DNA of 5,610 bases from Leptolyngbyaceae cyanobacterium CSSed165cm_216 (GCA_007135385.1 SLIY01000491.1:1-5610), one strand, 5' to 3'; shown: positions 1-5,610, counted from the stretch's first letter. Notes: generated by a model not told the origin, from the sequence alone. Made by a program: numbers and translations.

Positions 1-44
1 GAATGCCAGGCTTAGGGAGGATTAAGGAAGAGCGAGTGTGTGCT

Positions 45-281
45 ATGAACGTAGGTGATCGGGTCCGCATTAAAGAATCAGTTGTGTTTTACCACCACCC
101 GCTGCACCGTAACGACGCCTTTGATGCCAAAGGGTTAGAAGGGGTAATTGTGAAGATTTTAACGGACTATAAAGGACGCCCCATCAGCCCAAATTTTCCA
201 ATTGTGGTTGAGTTCCCGGTGGAAGGAGCCAAGCGTCCGCTCAAGGCACATCTAAAAGCCAATGAGTTGGAAGCGATTTAG
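45..281 (+). CDS. ftrV: Ferredoxin-thioredoxin reductase, variable (alpha) subunit
   Basis: This 78-residue protein is recognised as FtrV, the non-catalytic subunit of ferredoxin-thioredoxin reductase. The enzyme passes electrons from photosystem-I-reduced ferredoxin to thioredoxin in the cytoplasm. FtrV is a small SH3-like barrel that supports the FeS catalytic subunit FtrC, which is not in this window. Seen directly: the opening MNVGDRVRIKESVV, the YHHP motif at residues 16-19, the GLEG motif near 30-33 and GRPISPN at 44-50, all family hallmarks, then a basic KAHLKANELE end. The length is close to the usual 70-80 residues. The ATG at 45 was chosen because homologues begin MNVGDRV; an in-frame ATG at 3 would add 14 residues unlike the family. 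A purine-rich AAGGAAG at 24-30 may be the ribosome-binding site, although its 14-base spacing is long. Residues 58-66 look slightly longer than in the members I recall. The gene converges on the peptidase gene downstream. Confidence 0.92.
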   Translation: MNVGDRVRIKESVVFYHHPLHRNDAFDAKGLEGVIVKILTDYKGRPISPNFPIVVEFPVEGAKRPLKAHLKANELEAI

Positions 282-301
282 GCGATTTATAGCCAATCAG
301 T

Positions 302-314
302 CCAAGCCCCTTGG
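302..314. repeat. Small hairpin after ftrV
   Basis: CCAAG and CTTGG form a perfect 5-bp inverted repeat around a CCC loop, 20 bases after the ftrV stop codon. No T-run follows it, so it does not meet the usual picture of an intrinsic terminator. It may still stabilise or end the ftrV transcript. The repeat is seen; the function is inference. Confidence 0.3.
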
Positions 315-345
315 GATCTTGACCTACTGTACCGATGCTCTATAC

Positions 346-402
346 CAAGTCCAGCGCAGGATCTGGAGTTTTCCCGCAGGCAGAACGCCAGGTCTGGACT
401 TG
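346..402. repeat. Nested inverted repeat between convergent genes, possible terminator
   Basis: Perfect 9-bp arms, CAAGTCCAG (346-354) and CTGGACTTG (394-402), enclose 39 bases. Inside them ATCTGG (361-366) can pair with CCAGGT (388-393) with one G-U wobble, which lengthens the stem after a 6-base bulge. An alternative plus-strand fold pairs TCCAG (350-354) with CTGGA (363-367) and is followed by GTTTT (368-372), which resembles a weak intrinsic terminator for ftrV. The element ends 8 bases beyond the peptidase stop codon on the other strand, so a role in ending both convergent transcripts is plausible. It could also be a short dispersed palindromic repeat, which only a genome search would show. 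The arms are certain; the function is inference. Confidence 0.5.
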
Positions 403-410
403 AATTTGGT

Positions 411-2537
411 TTAATCCAAGTAGCGTCGAAAGAAATCGATCTGCAGTTGGGCCGCGATACGTTGGTAGGCGGGGTCTTGCAAGCTGTGGCCGGTGGCTGC
501 AAATTCATAGAGGGTCACGGGTACCCCAGCGGCTGCAATCACATCATGGAAGTTGCGAACAACGTCAATCTGCAAGAAATCCGCCTGGCCATGGAACATC
601 AGGGTGGGGGTGCGGATGGCCGTGGCATTGTACAGGGGAGAGAGCTGGACGTAGTGATCGGGGTTTTCCATCGGCGTTTGACCCACCAAATAGGACATCA
701 GGGATGAGTAGCCCAACTGCCATTCGGTGAGGGTGTCTAATAACGTGCACTGGGGGTTAGCCGCTGCCAGTAAGCGAGGAAATCGCACGGTCATTTGGGC
801 GGCAAAGTAGCCGCCGTAAGAACAGCCACTGATGCCAACCTGGTCTGTGGTGGTCCAGCCCGATTGAATCATCTGATTGATGATATCGGCCCCTTCTTCG
901 ATGTCAATCTGGCCAAAGTTTTGGTGATCCGCCTGTCGTCGGTACAGGTCAGGGCCAAATCCCTCCCGACCGGTAAGGGCCACCGCCACCACTGGAATGC
1001 CAAAGTTAGGCAGGAGGTTGAGGGGCATCTCCACGGCGATCGCAAATTCGTTGGCGATTGAAAACCCGGGTCCCCCCTGCTGCCAAAACACCACTGGGCT
1101 ATTTTGGGGCGGAAAACTATGGCCCGCTGGCTGAATCAACAGACCCTGGCGTTCCCCATGGCGGGTCGTAAAGCTAACTGGATCTAACCGCACCTGATTG
1201 AGGTCAGCCACGGTAGCGTTGACGGTGGTCAGGGCCTGGGGGGTGCGATCGCCCGCTAGGTTAAGGGTAAATAGCTCGGGGGGCTGGGTAACAGACGAAA
1301 ATCCGTAGACGATCTGGTGCCCGTCGTCACTGGTGGCCACCGACGGCCAGTCCACTGAACCCGAAGGTAGTGGCAGCGGTTGCAACTGTCCACGGCCTAG
1401 GTCGTAGGTATACATAGACCGATCGAGGCCGTAGCTACCCCAAAATAAGAGCCGATCGCGGGTCAGAAATCGCCCTGCTGACTCTAGGGGGCCGCGCAGT
1501 TGGTCAAAGGTTAGGGTTTCCAGGGGTTGCCCCTGGCTATCGTAGACCCGATAGGAGGCGGCCTGGGGAAACAGATAGGTGGGGTGATCTCGCCCAGCCA
1601 CTTGGGCAGCTTCATACAACTTCAGCAATACCCGTGACCCATCAGGGCTGAAGCTGGCCCCGGCAAACATCACCCCCGGCTCATCCTGGGCCTTAAGCTC
1701 AAACTGCAATAGCTCTGCCTGGGAAAAGTCGAACACTCGTACCCCATGGTGCTGGCGAAACAGGTTTTCTTCTGGGGCCAGGCGGCCTAGGGCATCTTGC
1801 ACCACAGGGTTAGCCAGGCTGGGGCTGTCAGGGGTGCGATCGTATAGGCGGCGCTCTTCAATCGATGCGGTAACTAGCACCACCTGGTCTCCCGAGGCCG
1901 ACCACACTGGCGGCTGAATGTCGAGACCTGCGGGTAGGCGGGAAATTTCAACCCGCTGCAGGGATGGCAAAAACACCATGTAAATACCGTCTTCTTCCCC
2001 TTCATAGAGGCGCAGCACAAACTTGGATCTGTCCGGGGCGATACCTAACATTTCCCCCGCTTCCTCCTGGGCAGGATAGATGCGGGTGCGGGACACAATA
2101 TCTGTGTGGCGGTTGACGGTGATTATTTCCCAGGGGCTAAAAATATCCTCCTGCACAAACCACACCGACTGATTGTCAATCCAGCGCAGGGGTAGCTCTG
2201 GGGCAAACACCTCATAGTCTAAAGCCAGGGAATCACTCAGTTCGCCCGTGGTGATGTCCAGAAAATGTAGGGTGCGATCGCCGGGATCCAGGGAATTCAC
2301 TAACGCCACCACCAGGGTGCGGCCATCTGGGCTGAGGTCACTGAGTATCTGGGGCGATCGCACGGCCAATAGCCCATCCAACCGATCCTGTTCTGGGGCC
2401 GACAGGGTTGGTCCATCCACCCCGTCAATGTCAACGGTGATAATTTCTGCCCCCAAGGGCGGAGCGAGCCAGGCGAGCCCCAACACCCCCACCCATCCTG
2501 CCAGCAGCTGGGATATGGAGATTTTTTTAGACCACAT
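411..2537 (-). CDS. Secreted S9 (prolyl oligopeptidase family) serine peptidase
   Basis: This 708-residue protein has the layout of an S9 peptidase of the acylaminoacyl-peptidase/dipeptidyl-peptidase type: an N-terminal beta-propeller that gates access, then an alpha/beta-hydrolase domain that cleaves short peptides. Residues 1-30 look like a Sec signal peptide, with KK at 4-5, a hydrophobic core at about 11-25 and likely cleavage after PLGA (30), so the enzyme should act in the periplasm or outside the cell. PD40/WD40-like blade motifs appear at 67-80 (DLSPDGRTLVVALV), 166-177, 211-222, 296-308 and 401-412. The hydrolase domain covers about 455-708. The predicted triad is complete: Ser573 in GCSYGGY, Asp653 in HGQAD and His684 in TGHS. 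The oxyanion-side motif, usually HGGP, reads QGGP at 487-490. No lipobox cysteine is present. Substrate specificity cannot be read from sequence. The ATG at 2537 places the signal peptide right at the N terminus; no good Shine-Dalgarno precedes it. The gene is divergent from the hetF-like gene and convergent with ftrV. Confidence 0.92.
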   Translation of the reverse strand: MWSKKISISQLLAGWVGVLGLAWLAPPLGAEIITVDIDGVDGPTLSAPEQDRLDGLLAVRSPQILSDLSPDGRTLVVALVNSLDPGDRTLHFLDITTGELSDSLALDYEVFAPELPLRWIDNQSVWFVQEDIFSPWEIITVNRHTDIVSRTRIYPAQEEAGEMLGIAPDRSKFVLRLYEGEEDGIYMVFLPSLQRVEISRLPAGLDIQPPVWSASGDQVVLVTASIEERRLYDRTPDSPSLANPVVQDALGRLAPEENLFRQHHGVRVFDFSQAELLQFELKAQDEPGVMFAGASFSPDGSRVLLKLYEAAQVAGRDHPTYLFPQAASYRVYDSQGQPLETLTFDQLRGPLESAGRFLTRDRLLFWGSYGLDRSMYTYDLGRGQLQPLPLPSGSVDWPSVATSDDGHQIVYGFSSVTQPPELFTLNLAGDRTPQALTTVNATVADLNQVRLDPVSFTTRHGERQGLLIQPAGHSFPPQNSPVVFWQQGGPGFSIANEFAIAVEMPLNLLPNFGIPVVAVALTGREGFGPDLYRRQADHQNFGQIDIEEGADIINQMIQSGWTTTDQVGISGCSYGGYFAAQMTVRFPRLLAAANPQCTLLDTLTEWQLGYSSLMSYLVGQTPMENPDHYVQLSPLYNATAIRTPTLMFHGQADFLQIDVVRNFHDVIAAAGVPVTLYEFAATGHSLQDPAYQRIAAQLQIDFFRRYLD

Positions 2538-2564
2538 ACTCTGAAACCCAAGACAGGTAAGGGA

Positions 2565-2580
2565 GCCCTAGTAATAGGGC
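2565..2580. repeat. Perfect hairpin in the leader of the peptidase gene
   Basis: GCCCTA (2565-2570) and TAGGGC (2575-2580) are perfect 6-bp inverted arms around GTAA. The element sits 28-43 bases upstream of the peptidase ATG. If the candidate promoter at 2587-2615 is real, transcription would begin near 2580 and the mRNA would open with this stem-loop. It could then protect the 5' end from decay, or the DNA could be an operator for a dimeric regulator. It does not fit the NtcA site GTA-N8-TAC. The repeat is seen; the role is inferred. Confidence 0.5.
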
Positions 2581-2586
2581 CAAGCC

Positions 2587-2615
2587 ATCATACCCCATCC
2601 AGCCTGTTAGGTAGA
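2587..2615 (-). promoter_or_regulatory. Candidate sigma-70-type promoter for the S9 peptidase
   Basis: On the minus strand TATGAT (2592-2587) matches the -10 consensus TATAAT at five of six positions. Seventeen bases upstream lies TCTACC (2615-2610), which matches the -35 consensus at only three of six. The predicted transcript would start near 2580, giving a leader of about 43 bases before the ATG at 2537. This was found by eye in a short intergenic region. The -10 element is good and the -35 weak. Confidence 0.35.
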
Positions 2616-2716
2616 CCGGCACACTCCCTTGGTCTAAGCCGCGATCCGGAGGCTATTTTGGTAAATGGAACGATCCGTAACGAACCGCCATCGGCCTAAG
2701 TTCTGGATAGTGCTAT

Positions 2717-2720
2717 GAGG
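2717..2720 (+). promoter_or_regulatory. Ribosome-binding site that decides the TTG start of the hetF-like gene
   Basis: GAGG lies 7 bases before the TTG at 2728, a good Shine-Dalgarno spacing. For the other candidate, GTG at 2734, the spacing would be 13 bases. An in-frame TGA at 2716-2718 excludes any start further upstream, and the next in-frame ATG (residue 64) would remove conserved N-terminal sequence. TTG at 2728 is therefore preferred, with GTG 2734 as second choice. Confidence 0.6.
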
Positions 2721-2727
2721 TAAATCA

Positions 2728-5214
2728 TTGCCGGTGATTCAGGAATTTCACATCTCCATCACAGCGCTCAGTGGGGTAGGGCAAGATGCTTACCTGCTGC
2801 GCACCGAGTCTGTTGCCCCCGGGGTGCCCCTGGCCGAAACCCAGGTAACTTGGCCCGTGGAGGACTGGTTGCAGCAGGCGACGGTGGTTTTTCAAGATCC
2901 GCTGCAGGCGCTGTTGATGGCAACGGATGATGCCTGTGATGCTGGTACTGGTGCGCCCTGGATTCAACTGGGCCAGGCCCTGTACAACGGTATTTTTCAA
3001 GGGCGGATGCGGGACAGTTGGCTGGCCGCCCTGGGGGTGGCTCAACATCGGCGTCAACCCCTACGCCTGCGCCTAGGCTTTAAAGACAGTCGGCTGCAGC
3101 GATTACCCTGGGAACTGCTATACGGTGACGATCGCCCCTTAGCGACCGGGGTTGACGTCACCCTATGCCGTTACTACCAACCCCAGGGGGCCGCTGATAT
3201 TCCCCCTGTTACAGACCTCAGCCCCAGCACCACCCCGATTCAGGTGTTGGTGGTGGTATCAGCCCCCGACGACCAAGAGCGCCTGGCCCTGGGGAAAGAG
3301 GTGCGCGATTTAATCGCTGACCTGCAGCGATCGCCCCAGTCCAACGGCCATGGTCATGCTCCCCTCCCCATCGAACTTACAGTCCTCGAACAACCGAGCC
3401 GCCCTGAACTGGTCGAAGCCTTAGAACAGGGAAACTTTCAAGTGCTGCACTACGCTGGCCACAGCGATGTTAGCGCTGGGGGCGGCGATCTCTTCTTAGT
3501 CAATCGTCAAACCGGTCTCACCGATTGGCTCAGCGGCGAAGATCTGGCCGGGCTACTGGTGAATAACGGTATTCAACTGGCGGTGTTTAACTCTTGCCGG
3601 GGGGCCTATACCCCCAAGGATGACGCCCAGACTGGGTGGCGCGAGCAAAACCTAGTCCAGGCCCTGGTGAATCGGGGGGTGTCTGGGGTGATTGCCATGG
3701 CCGAGCGTATTCCTGACGATGTGGCAATCACGTTTACCCAGTTGCTCTATCGCAACCTGCGCCAGGGCTACCCCATCGATCTGTGCCTGAGCCGGGTACG
3801 GCAGGGACTGATTTCCGCCTACCGTTCTGACCAGTCCGTTTGGATGCTACCGATTCTCTATCTACGGCCTGACTTCAACGGTTATCTCTATACCCTTGTC
3901 GATGCCGATACCGACACCCTGGCCCTAGATCGTGATGGCCTGCTGATCGCCCCTGATTACAGTAGTGACCCCGATATTTCGACCCTGGCCAGAGAAGTCT
4001 TTGCCCGCCACGATGCTCCTACCAAGGACCCCTCTGATGATTTCCTTAGGGCTACGGGCGATTGGCTGGTAAACCCAGACCCAGCTAACTCACCAACAGG
4101 GGCTGACGCTATCGCTGTGGCTGATCTGGTGCAGCGACTATCCCAACCCTCTGAATCGCAACCGTCTTTCCCCGCCAGCCAAACTGCCGACCCCAGTGAA
4201 AACCTGCTGCCCCAGTGGGATAGCGCTAGTCCCATTTTGGCCGATCGCCTGCCCCCTCCCCCGGCAGCCGACTCGCCAACAATGGCACAGTCCTCTAACC
4301 CAGCCACTATCAAACCAGCGGCCCCTCGTTTCTGGGCATCCCTGACTCAAGGATTGCCCCTAGGGTGGCTTTGGGGGGGCATAGGGCTAGCTGGATTGGT
4401 CGCTGTTTTGGGGGTATCGTTGGCGCTACTCTCAAGACTGACCCAGCCCCCAACCTTAGTCACAGATCCTGCCCCATCCGGGATTGACCGGGACTCTATC
4501 GATCGCGATCGCCCTGCCCCCCCCGTGCCCGGCCAAAACACGGCGGTCATGGCCAGTGCCCTGAATGCCTTTACCACAGGCAATCTGGCCGCCGCCAGGC
4601 GGCTGATGGAACAGCTGCTAGACCAACAAGAATTAGCCACTGCCGATTCGGTATTAGCGGCCGCTGAACCCGATCAGTTAATGGATCCTGACATTGCTTA
4701 CATTAGAGGACGAATGGCCTGGCAACATGCCGCCGTGGGGAACGCTGACTACAACCTGAACGATGCCCTGCGGGCCTGGGAACAAGCTATAGAGGCCCAA
4801 GCCAATGCATTGGAGGCCCAGGTGGGGCTGGGGTTTGCCCATTATGCGCTGGGGAACTACGAGTTAGCAACCCAAACCTGGCAGCAAGCGGTTGCTATTG
4901 ACCGTAGTCATCTGCGGGATATTGATCCCCAAGGGCGACAGCAGGTTTCCTCCCCCTTAACCGTCTACGCCTATGCCGGGTTAGCCATGGTCCACCAAAA
5001 ACAACGGCAGATCACCCCCGACACCGATTTGCAAGCCCAGCATCTTCGGCAGGGCCAAGCCTTTTTTGCTCAAGCCATCGACATTGACCATAGCCTTTTA
5101 GACCCGAACCGATTGGCTATGCACTGGTTATGGACGCCGACACTAATTCAAGATTGGCGAACGACCACTGGCCGCCTATCAGTGACTCACGATGATGCTG
5201 AAGCCCTCAACTAG
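2728..5214 (+). CDS. hetF: HetF-like CHAT-domain protease with one TM helix and C-terminal TPRs
   Basis: This 828-residue protein opens with EFHISITALSG and VAPGVPLAETQVTWPVEDWL (29-48), an N-terminal block recalled from cyanobacterial CHAT proteins of the HetF type. The CHAT (caspase-HetF-associated) domain spans about 170-380. The predicted cysteine-protease dyad is His245 in HYAGHSD and Cys290 in VFNSCRGA, and the domain ends with WMLPILYLRP (372-381). Residues 395-540 form an acidic, Pro/Ser-rich and probably disordered linker. One strong transmembrane segment lies at 545-569. A second charged/Pro-rich linker (571-605) leads to about four TPR-like helix pairs (606-634, 656-691, 693-727, 746-789). 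Basic residues before the helix (Lys529, Arg534) and a net acidic stretch after it favour protease inside and TPRs outside. From published work on Nostoc/Anabaena, HetF is needed for heterocyst differentiation, affects HetR levels and joins the divisome. Whether this protein is the HetF orthologue or another family member needs a phylogeny. No partner or substrate is visible nearby. The family assignment is firm; the symbol is less so. Confidence 0.85.
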   Translation: MPVIQEFHISITALSGVGQDAYLLRTESVAPGVPLAETQVTWPVEDWLQQATVVFQDPLQALLMATDDACDAGTGAPWIQLGQALYNGIFQGRMRDSWLAALGVAQHRRQPLRLRLGFKDSRLQRLPWELLYGDDRPLATGVDVTLCRYYQPQGAADIPPVTDLSPSTTPIQVLVVVSAPDDQERLALGKEVRDLIADLQRSPQSNGHGHAPLPIELTVLEQPSRPELVEALEQGNFQVLHYAGHSDVSAGGGDLFLVNRQTGLTDWLSGEDLAGLLVNNGIQLAVFNSCRGAYTPKDDAQTGWREQNLVQALVNRGVSGVIAMAERIPDDVAITFTQLLYRNLRQGYPIDLCLSRVRQGLISAYRSDQSVWMLPILYLRPDFNGYLYTLVDADTDTLALDRDGLLIAPDYSSDPDISTLAREVFARHDAPTKDPSDDFLRATGDWLVNPDPANSPTGADAIAVADLVQRLSQPSESQPSFPASQTADPSENLLPQWDSASPILADRLPPPPAADSPTMAQSSNPATIKPAAPRFWASLTQGLPLGWLWGGIGLAGLVAVLGVSLALLSRLTQPPTLVTDPAPSGIDRDSIDRDRPAPPVPGQNTAVMASALNAFTTGNLAAARRLMEQLLDQQELATADSVLAAAEPDQLMDPDIAYIRGRMAWQHAAVGNADYNLNDALRAWEQAIEAQANALEAQVGLGFAHYALGNYELATQTWQQAVAIDRSHLRDIDPQGRQQVSSPLTVYAYAGLAMVHQKQRQITPDTDLQAQHLRQGQAFFAQAIDIDHSLLDPNRLAMHWLWTPTLIQDWRTTTGRLSVTHDDAEALN

Positions 5215-5215
5215 A

Positions 5216-5292
5216 CTTGTTTCAGGTCGGCGTATGGGCGCATCCCTGAGTGCACCCCTTAAAGTGGGAGGCTATGCCCGTAGGGAAACAAG
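5216..5292. repeat. Long hairpin directly after the hetF-like stop codon
   Basis: CTTGTTTC (5216-5223) and GAAACAAG (5285-5292) are perfect 8-bp arms that begin 2 bases after the TAG. Inside them TATGGGC (5233-5239) can pair with GCCCGTA (5276-5282) with one G-U wobble, giving an interrupted stem with a loop of about 36 bases. No T-run follows, so it is not a classical intrinsic terminator. It may stabilise the 3' end of the mRNA or help end transcription. The complementarity is seen; the role is inference. Confidence 0.45.
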
Positions 5293-5392
5293 CCTGACCG
5301 AGAGATGGCTATTGGTTTAGAGGTGTAAACTTGTCTAAATTTATTTATAACTAGTGGCAAGAAAGTGATAAGAATAATGATTAATGGCTGAG

Positions 5393-5422
5393 ATTTAGGC
5401 CATAAAAATTTAGGCCATAAAA
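5393..5422. repeat. Perfect 15-bp tandem duplication
   Basis: ATTTAGGCCATAAAA occurs at 5393-5407 and again at 5408-5422 with no gap and no mismatch. It lies in the AT-rich part of the intergenic region. Such a direct repeat can arise by slippage and can vary in copy number between strains. It could also be a doubled protein-binding site, since each copy contains the short palindrome GGCC flanked by AT-rich DNA. Confidence 0.85.
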
Positions 5423-5452
5423 TAAAAGGCATGCTTAACAAAAATTGTCAGC

Positions 5453-5547
5453 CTAGTACTGCCTGGCAAACATATGACCACCGTTGCTGAGGGTGCCAGG
5501 TTCTAGAGGGCAGGAATGGTTGGCCGACTTATGCCGTATAGTACTAG
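5453..5547. repeat. Nested inverted repeats
   Basis: The outer arms are CTAGTACT (5453-5460) and AGTACTAG (5540-5547). Inside, CCTGGCA (5462-5468) and TGCCAGG (5494-5500) form a second perfect repeat with a 25-base loop. The outer arms contain the self-complementary AGTACT, so each could also be an independent palindromic site. The layout resembles a small non-coding palindromic element about 95 bp long, but no target-site duplication was found. The matches are seen; their meaning is unknown. Confidence 0.45.
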
Positions 5548-5610
5548 AGTGCCAAACTGTTTTGACCGACTAGCACGACGGCCCATTAGGCCAACACAAC
5601 AGAGCAAACA

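Larger units (their letters stand above)
1036..4512. repeat. Six HIP1 octamers (GCGATCGC)
   Basis: The palindrome GCGATCGC occurs at 1036-1043, 1245-1252, 2274-2281, 2354-2361, 3327-3334 and 4505-4512. Four copies are in the peptidase gene and two in the hetF-like gene; none is intergenic. HIP1 is highly over-represented in many cyanobacterial genomes and is a reliable lineage marker. The start and end given here bracket the first and last copies and do not mark one continuous element. Confidence 0.9.
5215..5610. other. Intergenic region without a convincing gene
   Basis: The 396 bases after the hetF-like stop codon carry no open frame that resembles a known protein. The region has three parts: a GC-rich hairpin next to the stop codon (5216-5292), a clearly AT-rich stretch (about 5325-5445) with a tandem 15-bp repeat, and a final GC-richer part with nested inverted repeats (5453-5547). 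TATAGT at 5537-5542 is a good -10 hexamer but has no matching -35 at normal spacing. The next gene presumably lies beyond the window edge, or its first codons are in the last 95 bases. Confidence 0.6.

Noticed and set aside
447..1061. Plus-strand frames antisense to the 3' part of the peptidase gene
   Set aside because: The minus-strand frame contains the intact S9 catalytic triad, so these are shadows.
2629..2659. A possible promoter for the hetF-like gene (TTGGTC and TATTTT)
   Set aside because: The spacing is 19 bp, TTGGTC matches only three of six positions and TATTTT four of six; too weak to annotate.
3957..4313. A 118-codon minus-strand frame inside the hetF-like gene
   Set aside because: It is antisense to the low-complexity linker of a well-supported gene; its Gly/Ala/Ser-rich product reflects the GC-rich complement.
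2728..5214. A CRISPR-linked Craspase or gasdermin-linked CHAT defence system
   Set aside because: No gRAMP/Cas7-11, CRISPR array or gasdermin-like gene is nearby, and the TM-TPR layout fits the HetF type instead.
5234..5320. A 28-codon plus-strand frame just after the hetF-like gene
   Set aside because: It overlaps the hairpin at 5216-5292, lacks a clear Shine-Dalgarno and has no recognisable sequence; a frame this short is expected by chance.
5259..5441. A 60-codon minus-strand frame (MLSMPFILWPKFLWPK...)
   Set aside because: It runs through the tandem repeat, which creates its duplicated WPKFLWPK, and through the hairpin. It has no ribosome-binding site or family resemblance.
5422..5451. 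A minus-strand promoter-like pair (CTGACA and TTTTAT, 18-bp spacer)
   Set aside because: No gene lies downstream on that strand before the hetF-like stop codon, and such pairs are common in AT-rich DNA.
5503..5610. Minus-strand frame open from the window edge to a TAG at 5503-5505, followed by the 5462-5500 hairpin as a possible terminator
   Set aside because: Thirty-five open codons are common by chance, the peptide resembles nothing known, and no T-run follows the hairpin.

Overview
The window looks like chromosomal DNA of a cyanobacterium, most likely a filamentous one. Three things suggest this. First, there is a complete gene for the variable subunit of ferredoxin-thioredoxin reductase, an enzyme of oxygenic phototrophs. 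Second, the cyanobacterial octamer GCGATCGC (HIP1) occurs six times in 5.6 kb, where about 0.1 would be expected by chance. Third, a large CHAT-TM-TPR protein resembles HetF, a family of filamentous cyanobacteria. The genes are visibly GC-rich. No mobile element, CRISPR array, tRNA or rRNA was seen.

Layout. Positions 45-281 (+) encode FtrV. A convergent gap of about 130 bp with a nested inverted repeat follows. Positions 411-2537 (-) encode a secreted prolyl-oligopeptidase-family (S9) serine peptidase with a signal peptide, a beta-propeller and a complete Ser-Asp-His triad. A 190-bp divergent intergenic region carries a candidate promoter and a perfect hairpin for the peptidase, and the ribosome-binding site for the next gene. 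Positions 2728-5214 (+) encode an 828-residue HetF-like protein that starts at TTG: an N-terminal CHAT (caspase-like) protease domain with an intact His/Cys dyad, a disordered linker, one transmembrane helix and C-terminal TPR-like repeats. The last 396 bp hold no convincing gene. They contain a hairpin just after the hetF-like stop, an AT-rich stretch with a perfect 15-bp tandem duplication, and nested inverted repeats.

How the genes relate. FtrV serves light-dependent redox signalling to thioredoxin and is a housekeeping gene that probably has no tie to its neighbours. The two large genes are transcribed divergently from one short region. Both encode peptidases associated with the envelope, one exported and one membrane-anchored. 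A functional link is possible but rests only on adjacency. I see no clear evidence for a new multi-gene system. The most interesting item is the membrane-spanning CHAT protease, whose protease and TPR modules are predicted to lie on opposite sides of the membrane.
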